NCBI GenBank assembly: GCA_021464245.1
Contig: JADCRB010000016.1
Coordinates: forward strand, 14,853,663 to 14,917,662
Direction of reading: 5' to 3'
DNA length: 64,000 nucleotides
Source: Carallia brachiata
Lineage: Eukaryota; Streptophyta; Magnoliopsida; Malpighiales; Rhizophoraceae
The position numbers were made by a program, and so were the translations under genes. Of the stretch, positions 23,601 to 37,260 are shown piece after piece. Under the pieces are notes generated by a model. It saw only the letters and a list, made by a program, of their open reading frames with translations. It was not told where the DNA came from and searched no databases. Numbering within the stretch: the stretch's first letter is position 1; each line of letters begins with the position of its first letter.

Positions 23601-24415
23601 CCTACAGAGAAAGTCATTTCCCACTGCTCATGGAACGCTTGAAAACCTCTGAGTATGGTTTACTTGGTTTTTCTAGTCTTGTGCTTCTAGCTGGCAAAAA
23701 AAGGTTTATCTTGTGATATGACGGCTTTTCTTACCATTGATGTTCACAGGCTTCTCTCTTCATCGGAGTTAAGAAAGTTGGGGAGATGTCCATTGACGCC
23801 AGAAGAAGCAGCACTTGTTCTTGCTGGCCTTGGATTCAAACGTGGAACTTACATTTATCTTGCAGGGTCTCATATATATGGCGGAAAGTCCAGGATGCAG
23901 CCCTTTACCAGCCTGTTTCCCAATATAATTACAAAGGAAACTCTTCTCTCTCCCAGCGAACTTGCACCTTTCCAGAATTTTTCGTCACAGGCAAGTTCGT
24001 GGGTACTTTTGGCTAACCTTTTGTGGAGTAAACAGTCGAATTTAAGAGGATCCGACTAGTTATAACATTTTTGTATAACATTGTGGAGTTTTGACTTTGG
24101 ATGCAGCTAGCAGCATTGGATTTCATTGCCTGTGCAACTGCTGATGTCTTTGCCATGACTGATTCAGGGAGCCAACTGTCATCGCTGGTGTCTGGATTCC
24201 GGACTTACTATGGTAGTGGACATGCTCCCACATTGCGACCGAACAAGAAGAGGCTAGCAGCAATTTTGTCGGAGAGCAGCACAATAGGATGGAATGATTT
24301 TGCAGATAGAGTAAAAAAAATGATCGAGGAAAGTCAGAGAGTGCGTGTTAGGAGTTTTGGTAGAAGCATTTATCGGCAACCGAGGTGCCCAGAATGCATG
24401 TGCAATTCTCACTAA
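20645..24415 (+). CDS. Plant O-fucosyltransferase-like protein, frame-broken
   Basis: Putative type II membrane glycosyltransferase of the plant O-fucosyltransferase family (PF10250, formerly DUF246), presumably Golgi. Coding exons: 20645-21020, 21618-21749, 21834-21933, 22072-22142, 22469-22557, 22866-22986, 23076-23219, 23322-23657, 23750-23990, 24107-24415 (stop TAA); about 638 residues when frames agree. Seen: basic N-terminus, one hydrophobic segment (about residues 84-107, FMFALTCSFFLLDSVLVSIF), then the family blocks ANGGLNQQR, NATLVLPRF, GFGNRLGFDP, LALHLRFEVDMIA, CPLTPEEAALVLAGLGF, DSGSQLSSLVSGF and a Cys-rich end CPECMC. HLRFE is the nucleotide-sugar site motif in this family. Frame breaks: one extra A in the A6 run 20989-20994, an extra base near 23509, another near 23596, and a missing base at the exon 8/9 junction. 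The intron after 23990 has a GC donor. Start chosen because it precedes the basic/membrane N-terminus. Converges tail-to-tail with the transporter gene. Confidence 0.88.
23991..24106 (+). other. GC-AG intron in the fucosyltransferase gene
   Basis: The donor reads CACAG|GCAAGT, the standard context for the rare GC donors, and the acceptor GGATGCAG. Joining gives NFSSQLAALDF, matching the family exactly; no GT donor nearby keeps the frame. Confidence 0.8.
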
Positions 24416-25014
24416 CATGAACTCAAGGAAGGAGGGAAAATTTTCCTTTGACATTGATCTGCAATTTCATTTGCCTGTGTACATACAACACCACCTGTGG
24501 CTCGAATTGTGAGTTCAGTGTCTTCTATCTAATCCTTCCATTCATTTTTTATTAGTTACAATGTAACTGATGACTAATAACAATTGTTCTATGTGTACAT
24601 CCAGTTTCATTTTGTCCGCCTATAGTTTTCCCATACATTTCCACACTGATATATACTTGAGAGATAAAAGATTGTCCAACCAGTTTGTTCAAGAACTTTC
24701 ACATTCTTCATCTGCCAGAAAACCAGCTACAAGCTATCTATGATAAGCAAATTCACAGCCTAATATTAGGGAAAAAAAAAACTTGGATCAAACTACAATG
24801 AATTACATTTATTTGAACAAACCTCACCAATCCAAGCCTCATACATGGAATAAATGATTAAAAAGAACAAAAGAAAGAAGAAGAAGAAAGAAAGACGAGG
24901 ATTCTCTGCGTGCAAATCACGTGTATACTGGAAACCTCAAATCATCATGTCTAAACCTTATCTGGAAAATGATGTTTTTCCTCTAACATCTTTTGTTGGT
25001 AGCAAAAAACTACT
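24416..25014. other. Convergent intergenic region (two 3' UTRs)
   Basis: About 600 bases between the stop codons of two convergent genes; expected to hold both 3' untranslated regions. A purine-rich tract (AAGAAGAAG-like) lies at 24860-24900. No further gene seen. Confidence 0.6.
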
Positions 25015-28000
25015 TCAAGATGGGGGGAAGAACCGATTCAGGTTGAAAGGAAGTGTATAAAATTCCTCATTCCTGCCGTCTCCTTTAAATGTCCGGAATT
25101 TTACCCACCATGGCATTCCTCTGTCTCTGGCACTGTCCTTGTAGTCAAGTGTGTTGTCTAGGAAAACAGCAACAATCAATGCAACAGTTGGAGCCGAGAA
25201 GAAGATAGTGTTAAGGAAATCATTAAACTGCAAACCAAAAGAACACAAATGGTGAGTGGTGGTATCTCCCAACAATGTTGTCTAAATATTTTGCTCAGCA
25301 TATTACACGTGTGCTACTCGGGCTATCATTTAGCAACTACAGGAAAATGCTTGGCTACATTGAACGTTTAGTGATGAAATAATTAGAGCCTATAATGTGA
25401 ATCTTGCTAAGACTTCTTCCAATCGAGTCGTGTCACTAAGCTCTAATAATTAAATACACAATTTTGATTACAGGACAGGCAGACATATTTATTCTACCAA
25501 ACATTCACACAAGATACCTCCCCAGTATCTAGTGAGTTGTCTGACAGGGAAAAAAAAAAAAAAGGCAGAAGAATGGACCATTTTGTGGAGGATGACGAAT
25601 TTTACCCATCCAGCTCTTGTATGAGCAGGACCATGAAAGGCCTTGGCAGTGTATTCTCTGAAGTACTCGGGAATAGACAGGCCTAGGAATAAGGAAACAC
25701 CAGAGATGAAAAGATTCCTCATTGAGTTCATGTTTGTGAATTGTAAGAATGACAACCCCACCGAAGCTGAGAAAATAGTTATGAATCAGATGCATAACAA
25801 ATCGTACAAAAAAATGGACTCAAGCGCATAAGAAAAAAATACAGCAATTTCTTACCAACAAGTCCAAACATAACACAGTAGACAGCAGCAAAAATGGTGA
25901 AGGGTATTGATGCAAATAAAGCGCCAAATTTCCCTGCCAGCATAAAGAAAATGAGCTCCAGAGATAGACTCAAGAAATCGGAGACAACATCAGAGTCATC
26001 ACTCACCAAGAATTGAGAAAAATATCATAAAACCAGCCGAGATTTGAATAACCCTGCGGCTTCCGACACGAGTGCTTCCGAGCAGGCCCACATTTTCCCT
26101 GTTGGTTCTATAGGATGTTAAAACCAGCCCTATATCAGAAGAGGATAACTTCCAGGCTTTGTACCTAAGGTACTTACACTGACACAGTCGAACCGGTCAG
26201 TGTTCCAAAGAGTCCGTCCAGTAGGATCCCAATGCCCTGCCAGCCAATACCACGGCTAAGGACATGAGCTGGAGGTGGTGTGGCACTTGCTAGACGTGAT
26301 GCAGCCTTGTATGCTCCAGTCGACTGTTGAAGACGACATTAATTTACTTTCTCTAACTTACAACCACAATCAGCTATCAGGATTATACAGGTACCTCAAT
26401 TAATGAGACTATAACAGCAGCCATCATTCCAAAGCAGTGACCAGCATCAAAGGTAGGGGCACCCCACTGAAGAGGATATGGGATCTTTATCCTGAATTCG
26501 AAATTGCAGGGTCAAACTTGAAACACTAGAAACTACATTGAATATACACGAGTTTAGTCCTAAGAATTGGCAGCTTGCATAGAGTCCTGAGAAATTACTT
26601 CAAATCAAACCTCGTTTACAAACACTTTCTAACAGCATTGGCCATAGTCCATCCTATAAAACACAGGAGAATCTAACTACATTGTCATTACCAGTTTCTT
26701 TAAATGCATATGGAAACTGATATGATTACCAGCTGGAGTGAATAAGAGTCATGCAAATACTTTTATATTTCTCTACGCCATTGTCTGTTAATCTATAGAC
26801 CATCCGTACATAATCCAGGAAAAGAGTAGGCAACTTACCACGGAGCCGAGGAGATAAGATCGGCCCTGTCAGTTCGACAATTAATTTGAGTAAGGTTTCG
26901 GACGATGTTTATATGCACCACTAGCTGTCAAGAGATGAGCATATGCCCATATCACTGTAATGGATATAAGAAGCGCAAATCTCTCCAGTATTGGAAGTTG
27001 TCTGAAATGGAAATTCTTCAAGTACTGTGCACAAACAGAACAAACATGAGAAGAATTATATTGCATGGACATAAGAAGTGCAACCTGCATTGATTAATAT
27101 CAGAGCACTATTTTAAACCATCTGATGCTTTGGTCTCCTCTCAAAACTTTCCTATTTTCCGTAAACTTCCTCAATCTTGCAAAGCATTCTCGCATAACAT
27201 TATTCAACAGACTGCCAATGCCTGAGAGTTTTCAATGCTTCTGCAAAGTGTGTCTATGGAAAGCATAATTGCAAGATTGCTGTCAGGCCAGAAGCACATT
27301 TCCCATATGTAATATCCTAAGCTTGCCAACCAAATAGTCTAAGAAGAGTAAGAATTTGCTACAAGAGATTAGCTATGGCACCTGGGAGAAGGATATGAAG
27401 AGGATGAGCATGGGAATGCCGATTTCCACACACCGTCCGACCTGATCCAAGTTCAAAAAGTAAGAAGCAAATACATGAGGAAGATGAATCACGCAACTCT
27501 TAAAGAAGGAATTCGAACAAGGGGCATTGAAAGCAACAACTATACCACGGGGAAGCCTCTATCAAAAAGGCCAAAACCAACTAATGCAATAACTGGAACC
27601 ATTCCAAGTGGGCTAAAGAACCTGGAAGGCAAGAATGACGTTAAAAACAAAGAAAGACACAAAATCAGACAAGGATGAAATTTGGTTTGCTTGCTCATGA
27701 AACTAAATTGCATTTGTCATGGAGCAGTACCTGGAACAAATAGCCCACAACTGGCTGTAACCCAGAATTGTCTGTATGCTGGAAGATACTATTAAAGCAC
27801 CTTGGACCGCTCTCATGGTATTGATAAATCTCTAGATACGTATGGAACCATTAGAAGGGCTTTAAAGCTTAAATTGGTGTATGGTGGATGATAAGAAAAA
27901 TTTTGATTCCACTATGTTGCAAAAAAATAAATTATGTGTCATGTCCAACACAGCGTGGCTTGTGGCTTGTATATGCACATTCTGCATATGACTTTAATAA

Positions 28001-28933
28001 ACATAATTTAAGCGTATAGAACTCCATAAGTTACGCTGATTGCTCAATTATAAATGTTGAATTTATGCACCTTGAGTTGACTTATCTTCGAAAAATTTTT
28101 CTACTCCATTATCTATTTCTACACGCAGATATGGTAAGCTTGTGAATAGTGGGCCACTCATGCATTGACTAAACTTAACTCTCAATACTCCCTTCAATGG
28201 ATTGGAAATCATTGAAGGAAAAAAAAAAAAAACTAAACACAGAAGCGAGAGGTGAGAAAGGAAGTTGGAAGATCAGACTAACCAAATGATTGTCCTGAAT
28301 GCTCATCAACGAAGGATCATGAATTATTGATATGATGGGGACCATGAACGCATAAGACCCTCCAATCACCGTCGGTAAACGTGTCCCAAACAATGTTTGC
28401 AAGAGGGTATTGATCCCTTCCACAAAAAGTAGAGTCTGTACCACTCTCACTTTATCACCCTGATCAGCAGCCCCCATCACATTACATTAGTCCATTAAGA
28501 TTTACCAATTGACGCAAGCACATGAAAGTCTGAGGCTTTTTGTGTGCGTGTGCGTGTGTGTGCCTGCTCAACTTATACGGGGTTTACATGTTAATCAGAG
28601 TTAACAACTTACAGGACCACCGCCCATCAAAGGAACAAGAAATGAAGGAATCATAACAGCTGTGCCTAAGGCCAAAATGTAATGCTGGAAGCCCAAAGCT
28701 ACAGCTTCTCCTGCTTTCCACACAACACAAAGTTGGAGAAGAAAGAGTCAAACAAAGAAACCTTGCTGAAACAAAAAAAGAAAAATGAAGACTTTGAGCA
28801 CTCAAAAAAAGAAAAAATGAAAAATGATAGAACAGGGCTTACCCCAAGAAGGGTTAGAGTCAATACAGTACTCTAATCCTTGAAGTTGGTCCATTGGTGG
28901 GTGGCTTATCTCTTCTGGTTTTGGAGCTGCCAT
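25015..28933 (-). CDS. NAT6: Nucleobase-ascorbate transporter, NAT6-type, one frameshift
   Basis: Multi-pass membrane permease of the NAT/NCS2 family; members carry purines, uracil or ascorbate with protons, but plant substrates are poorly defined. Thirteen exons, all GT-AG, written 5' to 3' on the minus strand: 28933-28843, 28710-28613, 28459-28283, 27831-27731, 27621-27546, 27441-27382, 27024-26839, 26491-26395, 26323-26178, 26098-26007, 25933-25856, 25766-25606, 25227-25015. Summed exon length is 1,576, one base more than a whole number of codons (524 residues plus stop), close to the usual 530. Seen: start MAAPKPEEISHPPMDQL, the GFQHYIL motif of helix 1, the NAT signature ENVGLLGSTR, and the conserved end EEFYTLPFNLNRFFPP. 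The extra base lies at 26891-26900, after YKHRP; downstream NCRTDRADLISSAPW continues in the next frame. Everything else is intact, so an assembly error or a very young lesion is likely. Confidence 0.92.
28543..28563. repeat. TG/CG-rich microsatellite in intron
   Basis: Short run of TGTG and TGCG units in intron 2 of the transporter gene. Confidence 0.6.
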
Positions 28934-29160
28934 TGCCTATTCCCTCTCCTCTTCAAAACTTCCTTTTTTTTGCTTCTAAAACTCAAATGGGGTTTTTTAG
29001 TATCAACTGAATGAATCAAAGAATTGGAAAAGGTGACACAGTCACAAAGTGAATTAGCTTACATAAGAGCAATGCAACTTGATTGACTCAATCAAAAAGA
29101 AGAACAAAGATAAATAAAAAAAAAAACAAAAAGTTTAAAAGATTTAAAGTAGGCCTTGCT

Positions 29161-29161
<1 letters not shown>

Positions 29162-29193
<32 letters not shown>
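29162..29193. repeat. (AG)16 microsatellite in transporter leader region
   Basis: Uninterrupted AG dinucleotides about 230 bases upstream of the transporter start; on the transcript strand it is a CT run, a common feature of plant 5' leaders and core promoters. Function is an inference. Confidence 0.85.
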
Positions 29194-29196
<3 letters not shown>

Positions 29197-29302
29197 GATC
29201 GAGATTGAGAGAGGAAGAGAGGTGTAGTTGCCTCCCACTAAAGCTTTTGCCTTTACATTTATATATAGAAAAAAGTTTGGGATTGGTATGGTAGATATGT
29301 TT

Positions 29303-29464
29303 GATATATATATATATATATGATATTTTATTTATTTTTATAATAATTTAATAAAATATAATATAAAAAATTAATACGTTATTTTTTATTATAAAAATTA
29401 TAAATCTTATTATAAAAATAAATAAACTCATCATAATATAAATATTAAGTATAATTACTAACAT

Positions 29465-29497
<33 letters not shown>
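29303..29497. repeat. Two (AT)n microsatellites
   Basis: AT runs at about 29303-29321 and 29470-29497 in the upstream region of the transporter gene. Confidence 0.8.
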
Positions 29498-29501
<4 letters not shown>

Positions 29502-29639
29502 ATCCATGGCTGTGAGAACTTTTGCTTAGAAAATTGGAAAAAAAAACCCAAAGTTTCCGTTAACTTTCTCATGTTCCCCAAACTGCCCTCCAAGGAACTT
29601 CCAAAGTTGATGTTACCGTTGCTCTGCTGCTGCCTCACT

Positions 29640-30858
29640 GTTCTTAATAATTAATTTAACAGCTCCACTTCTTTAATGCTTGGAAGATTTTTAATTTTCC
29701 TCACAGAGAAGAGCCATCATAAATGGGGATTTTTAGTTTACAGATTTGGTTCTTCTCCTAATAAAAAGGATACATATAGCTTTGGTGCATTTACTGTTTA
29801 TATAAAAAGCGGAGAACCGATGAAGTTATGAGGACAAAAGATATTGATGGTGTTTAATTTTTCCCTCAATTCTGGTCAAAAGAAGGGAGTGGGTAATCAT
29901 TCCCCTTCTCGGCTCCATTAATCAACAGTTCAAGTGTTCAACACAATAATTTGACAAAAAAAAAAAAAAAAAAGCTAACTGACTTACTTTTACTAGGACA
30001 CACGTTGGTGGGAGGTGACATAGATCATTGGATGGATGGTTAGGAAAAAAAATTTTAATATTAGATATTATTTGATAAATTATGTTTTTATTTATATTTT
30101 TTTATAAATAAATTACGCAATGATGCTCAATTAAAAATAAAACATTTGACTACAACGCATTAAACGCAATGCAGTAGAGTACTGGTGTGATTTAATTTGG
30201 TGAATGATTTATTGATTGAGCTTTATTATTATATCTCGTTGTGTCTTAGATAGTATTAAACTAGTCATGTAATCTATTTGATAATATTTATTAATTTATT
30301 TATTTTTTTAAAAAAATTTAATTATTTAATGACTGATATTATTTTTTATAACAAATGACTTATATCACTTTGATTCTACTAAATATTTCTCTCATTGAGT
30401 TTTAAAAGAAAAAATACCATCTAAGTCATTGAACAAACTATGTCCTTATATACCTCTTACTGCATTACTATATAGTCAAGCCTAAGGAAAAAGACGCTAT
30501 TTCTTCAATAGATATTTTTTAAATTGCTATATGTTTAAATCATGTATAATTACACATTTTTTATTTAATAATTTTTATTATTTTTCTAAACTATATATAT
30601 ACACACATATGCATAATTACAGCGAAAAAAATTTCACACACACACACATAATTGTAGTGAAAAAAAATTCATAATTAATAATTATCTGCACATATAGATA
30701 ATATTTGTCTAAATTATTTGTTATATATACATAATTATACATCTATATATACAAAAAAAATTATTTTGATTTTCAATATACACATTTCCAAGTATTTGAC
30801 ACATATCTAAAATGTATCGGACGAGTGTCATGTCCAACATAGATGCAATATTTTAGAA

Positions 30859-30896
<38 letters not shown>

Positions 30897-33800
30897 AGTT
30901 AATTTCTAATTTATTAAAAATTATACATATAATAATCTTATTTCTAATAAACATACTTAATAATAGTTAGATTGTAAGAAAAGTCACAATTAACAAATAT
31001 TTTTTTTATTTTAAAAATAATGTTAACAACCTTAATTTTTTTTGAACATTATATATATATTCTTTCAAAAGTTTTAACAAAATTCTAAAAATCTACATGC
31101 CCGGTGTCCTTGTTGTGTCATATCCATGTCACGTGTTCAGTGTCTAATGATGCAAAAGACAATAAGCATTAGTATATTCTCAATGGTTTCTTTCTCAATA
31201 TTAAACTAGCACAATTAGATTTTTCATTTAATTATACCTATTTACTTCTCTAAGAATTCTACTTATTTAGAGGAATATTTTATGTTATAGTTAATATTGT
31301 CTACAAATCATCCAAATGCATTCGTAAAACTCAAGTCAAAATTCAACTATTGGGACTAAATCACAGTAAATTTTTAATCAATTAAATTTTCGTCTTGTTT
31401 TTGTGTTGTGTATTTATTTGAGATATCTTAATTTAATAGTATTAAAGCAAAAAAAAAAAAGGTGAATATTAAAGCAAAATTATTAAAGGAAGGTATTACT
31501 TACATTTTGACTTTTGGTATCCATTTATTCATAACTTCAAATAAGGAAGGGAAAATATTTTTTTTTGTCCTTTATAGCCAGTACCTTAGTAGTTAGAGGA
31601 TAAGAGATGACGAATGAGCAAACTATGATTCGAACTTTAGATTTCATAGTTAGAAATTATTACTTCTAATCACTTCAGTTATAATACTTGAGTTGTTCAT
31701 GAATATCTCACTAATGAAGCCTATAATTCTATTTGATTTTAACTTTTTGTTTTGTTAAGATTATAAATATTCATTATCTCTCTAATTTTCTATATTAAAT
31801 TTTTAGCGTGTGTATTGAAATTTTCATGTTCTGGAATAAATAAATAAAAAAAATCCCACATCACGCAAGTTTAAAAACTAATAATAATAAGTATTTCTAA
31901 AATTATAACTTAGTATTAGAGGTATTAATATTATTCAAATCAAGATGTTAATAATATCTCAAAAATCATCAAATCTCAACTGACCTTAAAGGTCAAAATT
32001 AGTTAAATTATTATGAGCATTGCGGATTTGGTTGGTTTGTTTGGCGATTCAATTTATACTCGCCATTTGCTTTTAAGCAACAATATTTAAGGATTTGTCG
32101 GCAGAAGCCAGCATGATAACAACTTGGTATTATGTTCATAATACCATTGTGGCAATCTCACGTACATGTTCAAGAAAAATTAAAATGATTTTAAGTATGA
32201 TGGATTGGGTTGTGTGGATGCTTGATTCCATGAACTTGTGTGGTCCATGGCTATGGATATTTTAAGTAGCGGTTGATTCGATTTCGAATCGTGATGTACA
32301 ATTTACTTAAAATACAAATCAACTTACGATTTTAATTATTTCAATTTGATTTTGATCGAGTTGAGCAAGTTAAGCAATCTGACTTGCATCCTACAAAGTA
32401 TAGATATAGAATACACATATGAATGCTTTTGGTATATAGAATAACATATGATATAGGATATGATAGACTTAAAACACTTTGTCCTACATTTTTATTTTTT
32501 TGACACAAAGGTCCTACGTACATTTGGTATTATTATATGCTAATCTTATCCCTTGACGTATCTTGAGTTAGGTAATCCAATACCATATGGTGGGCTTAAT
32601 AATAAAACTTAACCATATAATATCCATATAATATAATATGTATCTTTTTTCTCTAGCTTTCTTTTCCTATTCTCTCTATATATTTTTTTTCTCTCTACGT
32701 TTTTTCATATTTTCATTCTCTCCTATCTTTATCCATTTTCACTCTTCATATCTTCCTTATAACTCTCTCTCCAAATTTTCTCTCTCCTCAAAAACTATTA
32801 GTTAATTTTTGTTTTTTCATTATTTCCTTATTTATTATAAAATGATATTATAAGAGAGAAGAATTGGCATGAATTAATAGTATTTTTCTTGGTAATATAG
32901 TCTTTTTGTAACTTTCTTACTTTTTTTCCCTTTAACAAATATTGTTTGTTAAGGAAAAGCATAATTGTCTCAAAAACAAAGGAAAAGGATAATTAATTGG
33001 AACTTCATATACGGACAATTAATCAAAAACAATGAGAAATTGGGTAAGAGTGTATTCAAAGTAACTTTGTTCATTTCAAATTGACCATTAATGTTGAATA
33101 AATTTTAAAAATAGATAAGCCAATAAAAGGCACTAAACGTTTATGAATTTTTTCAATGTGATCTTGTTACCTTTTGTTTTGTCAAATGCATTCTATGCCT
33201 TTATTCTTCATTATATTTAAGTATATTTTTGGACAAAAAATAGATTTTTTTGAACGTAGTGCATTATTCAAACATTTTTTTTTTAAAGAAACTGACTTAT
33301 TTTTGTCCGAAAATGACAAATGAAGTAAAAATAACATGACTTTATTGAAAAAAATCCATAAAAATGTTGGACTAATTTTTGACATATTCCATTCTAACAA
33401 GTGAAACTTGTCATTTAATTGTGAGATAAAATGAGGTTCATTTTTTTTACAAGAAATAGTAATAAAAAACCCCTTCGGATATCCATGCATGACTGAACAA
33501 GATTTGTTTTGTATGATTATTTGATCAAATGATCAAAGACTTCACCTCTATGTGCAGAAAGAGTCTAGATAATTGTTCAATCTGAATTATTTACTTCTAA
33601 ATGGAGCACATCTCATTTTTCTTAAAAATTGCACAAAGTGGCTATGTAAGGAGAGAACGATTCATGGTGAATAAAAAAATAGACTTTAAATCGATAATTT
33701 AAATATAAAATATTAAAAATAATAAGTGATAAGTTAACGTAAAAGGTGATTGAGTATAAAAAACATGAAAAATAAAAAGTACAAAATTAACTAAAACTGG

Positions 33801-36776
33801 GAAGAAAGAAGGGGGATGAGCATAAAAATATCCTAAATTTTTATGAATTTTTGTAATGTCATCTGATTACTTTGCGGTTTCTCAAATTGGTCCTAAACTC
33901 TTTGATTTTATTTCGTTTTAGTCTATTTTTGGATGGAATTGGAAACTTTTTGAAGCATATTATGTTTAGTCAAATATCTTTCTAACGGATTGACCGAATT
34001 TGAAATTTTTAGAGCATATTCTATTTAGTCAGATATCTTTTTCAATGAATTGACTGAATTTCGTGCAAAAATTGATTGAAATGAAATGAAACGAAACAAA
34101 AGTTAGCAGTGATTTGAAAAACCAAAGAGTAGTAAGACGATATTATAAAAATTCATAAATATTTAATACTAATTTGTGATTTATCCCTAAAAGGATTTGA
34201 CGTTGATGATGTATTAAATTCGTTTTAGGCTTTCACCAGGACAAGTGGGTATGAAACCACATGGGTAGCCTTTTGTGCGCAGGGCTGCCTTAAACTACTG
34301 GAGTTATCGTACCCAAAGAAAAAGAAAGGTTACAACTTCGTAAAGTTAACAAATTTATTATATGATTGTATTTTAATAATATTAAATTGATTATGTAATT
34401 CATTTAATATTTAAAATTTAATTCTTTAAATTTAATTATCAAACAATTCATTATTTATATTTCATACAACTTTAATTCATTTAAAAAATTGCACTCGGCA
34501 TTTCCGAACTAGGCAACTAATCAAATAAGAAGAGACTGACAAGGGGGAACGGGTGAAGGGTATAGAACAACCAACGTCACTATTTTTATTTCTATGCCAA
34601 GACAAGAAAACAAACATCTTTTTCTTAGGTATCCGCGCCCTCTCTGCTCGGGTTTATGCCTTTTCGTTTTCTTTGCAGTGGCAGCTGGTGCCAACTGAGT
34701 TGTAATTTGCCAGTCTAACGACATGTTTGATTAATTTCAGTACAAAAGGTTTTGAGCTTGGAAACTCTTTTGATGGGAATGAATTGAATAACGTTATAAC
34801 CGTTGATTGTAAGGCGTTGGTTTAGCGGTTGTAAGTTGATTTTGAACAGGTTTTACTTACGAATAAGAGGGGGTTGAATTCTAAAAATAACACTTATTAA
34901 AAGGGAGATAATCTAAAGTTACAAACAAATTTTTGAAGTAATTATCTATACGGGGACTATTTAAATGTAACAAAAAATTTTTGTGATTTTATTATTAGGT
35001 ATGATTGATTGTTCAATAATATCTGGTAGTGTGGGGGGCTTTTTTTTTTTTTTTTTTTTTAAATTTGCTTTAACCTGCGTCTAAAGAATACATGTTCATG
35101 CAACTTTTTTCAAAAATTTGTCGAAAATTTAAGATGCAAGTTTGTGTTGATTTAACATCAATGTCTTCTTTGGCAGTAATGTGAGTGGTTTTACCTGCCT
35201 TTCATTTTATAAACCCCAGAAGGAAAAGTTATCCGGGGAATATTCACATGATCTAAAGAGCATGTCGGCAAAATAATAAGATATATGGTATAAGTGTGCC
35301 ACTGTATAGCTCTTTGTTATGTGAGAGGTTGTCAGATATGAAATGTCAAAAAAATTATATCATATGTAGTTAATCAATAAAAATTTAAATTTTTTTTAAT
35401 GGTTGTTGCATGAATCGTGTAATTTCCTTAATATATCATATAATTTCTTTAATATATCATATACTTTGTCTGACATACCGTATATGACGATTACGAAACA
35501 GCCACTTAATAGAAAGTTAAAAAGTTTTTACGGATGTTTAGAGTATGTGGGTATATAGAGAAATCAAATTTTGATTTTAAAAAAATTAGGATAAAGTTTC
35601 GGTACAAGATTAATTAAGTGTACAAATTTTTAGAAAATTGAAATTGATGTTTCTCATTATTAAAACATCTCTTCTTCCATTTTGTAGTATAACTGTATAA
35701 AATACTTGGAAATTCAGTTGTTACCTAGAACATCAAAATTAGTATTATTGGTACCAAAATTCAAAAAAAAAAAAGATTCTCTCTATTTTTCTTTTTTGTT
35801 ACGAAAATAGGAAAGTATATGTGATATTATAATTTTACTAAGGAAAATTGCAGTTATCATAAGAAGTAATAAGATTCGAAGAGTAAACTCATATTTTAAT
35901 ATCATGTTGACTGTATGTTTAACTCCACCGTTCCTTGTAGCATTGGAAACCGCGCTTTTGGTGCATCACTGATGCAATGCCTTAACCTGCCAGTGTTTAC
36001 TATTGGGCCACGGCTGGCCGGCGGTGGTAAAAAACACAGAAAAAAATTCTCTAAAGCAGCATTCCTCTGATCCGTAGACCCATAAAAAGGGCTTTCGATT
36101 AAGGCATGTTTTGGGGACTTAGATTCCACGTAGTATCAAAATAAAAAAAAAAAAATAATAATAATAAAAGGACTTTAACTATAAAAAACAACCCGCGTGG
36201 CATGCCTAACTAATTCTCTTGATCCTTCGTGTAGTGAAAGGATATGGCGACTTTGATTGGTACAATTTTTAGCGTTAAGTTATGCTTATAATTAATCTGA
36301 AATGTAGCCAGATGTGAAATGATGCTCGTAAGTGAAAAACTTGCACCTACTTGCAAAGTTACAAATTTTACGTGTGCAAAAATTGGCGGAGGCTATAACT
36401 CTTTAGTTTCATTGAACTAGAAGCTAACAAAAAAAAAAAAAAAAAACTCTCTTATTACTTGTAAAATATACACATCTTTTTCTTCTTTTTTTTTTTTTTC
36501 CCCGTAAATCTGCTGCATCTCTCTTGGATTCCATACATTTGAAATAAGACAAGAATCTTGGCTAAGAATGAACCAAAGCTCCTCATCATGTTATCTAGAT
36601 AGAAAGGAGAATGAACCCAAATTCGAGGTACTTTTATCTCGAGCGAAAGGAGCCAATTACATGAGCGAAAAGATAATATTTATTTATAATAATAATAAAG
36701 GAGCCCAATACGTTATGAATACAATTTTTACGATAAAATTATGATTATATACCAATACCACACATAACATAGTTCA
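29640..36776. other. Long AT-rich intergenic region, no gene seen
   Basis: About 7 kb without a supportable gene. Open frames are short and lack family resemblance (for example 33182-33490 -, 34521-34724 -, 35902-36129 -). It contains an AT microsatellite at 30863-30889, CA-rich words near 30637, CT-rich tracts at 32640-32790 and several poly-T/poly-A tracts (35041-35060, 36426-36446). Confidence 0.5.
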
Positions 36777-36795
36777 GACATTCAATCTCCATGAG
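36777..36795. repeat. Target-site duplication, left copy
   Basis: GACATTCAATCTCCATGAG, repeated exactly at 37261-37279 after a poly(A) tail. Confidence 0.9.
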
Positions 36796-37260
36796 GGTTA
36801 CCGCTGCCGCCGTGGACACCACTACCTCTGACAACTAGAACCACTTTTGTCTCCTCTAGAGTCTTTTGGGAAGAATTTTGCTATGTGTTGTGGGTATTTT
36901 GCTGTTGTTGTTGTTGCCTCTTTGTAGGCTGTTGTGTTGCGTTGTTGGAAATTGGTGAAAAATTTATTCGATCAATTTCTGTTACGGTTCCGCTAAGATG
37001 CGGTATTTTCTGTCATCGACAGAGTTGTCTGGCCAGATTATATAATCTTCGGCCAGTTTATATCCTCGTTAGAGGGTTATTTTTTAACGAGCTGGAAGTC
37101 CTGTCTGTTAGAGGTCATTGTGACTTCATGAATTATAGACCATTATAGCCGTGTTTTATTCCTGCTTTACGCAGGTATTTTTCATTATCTTGGTATTGGT
37201 TCTGTAAACAATTTCGAAGAATATAAATGAATCGATTTCTTTGTGTCAAAAAAAAAAAAA
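36796..37260 (+). mobile_element. Small poly(A)-tailed non-LTR retroinsertion
   Basis: A 465-base insertion bounded by a perfect 19-base direct repeat and ending in about thirteen A residues. This is the hallmark of target-primed reverse transcription by LINE machinery. It has no pol-III A/B boxes that I can recognise and no long open frame. Near the 3' end is a hairpin CCTGCtttacGCAGG, followed by about 90 bases to the tail. The same arrangement (CCTGCcttgtGCAGG) occurs near the 3' end of the GC-rich block at 60.8-61.8 kb, suggesting one family. It could be a 5'-truncated L1, a SINE-like element or a retrocopied non-coding transcript. Confidence 0.8.

Noticed and set aside
34521..34724. 67-codon minus-strand frame with basic residues
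   Set aside because: No family resemblance, no splice or promoter context; treated as chance.
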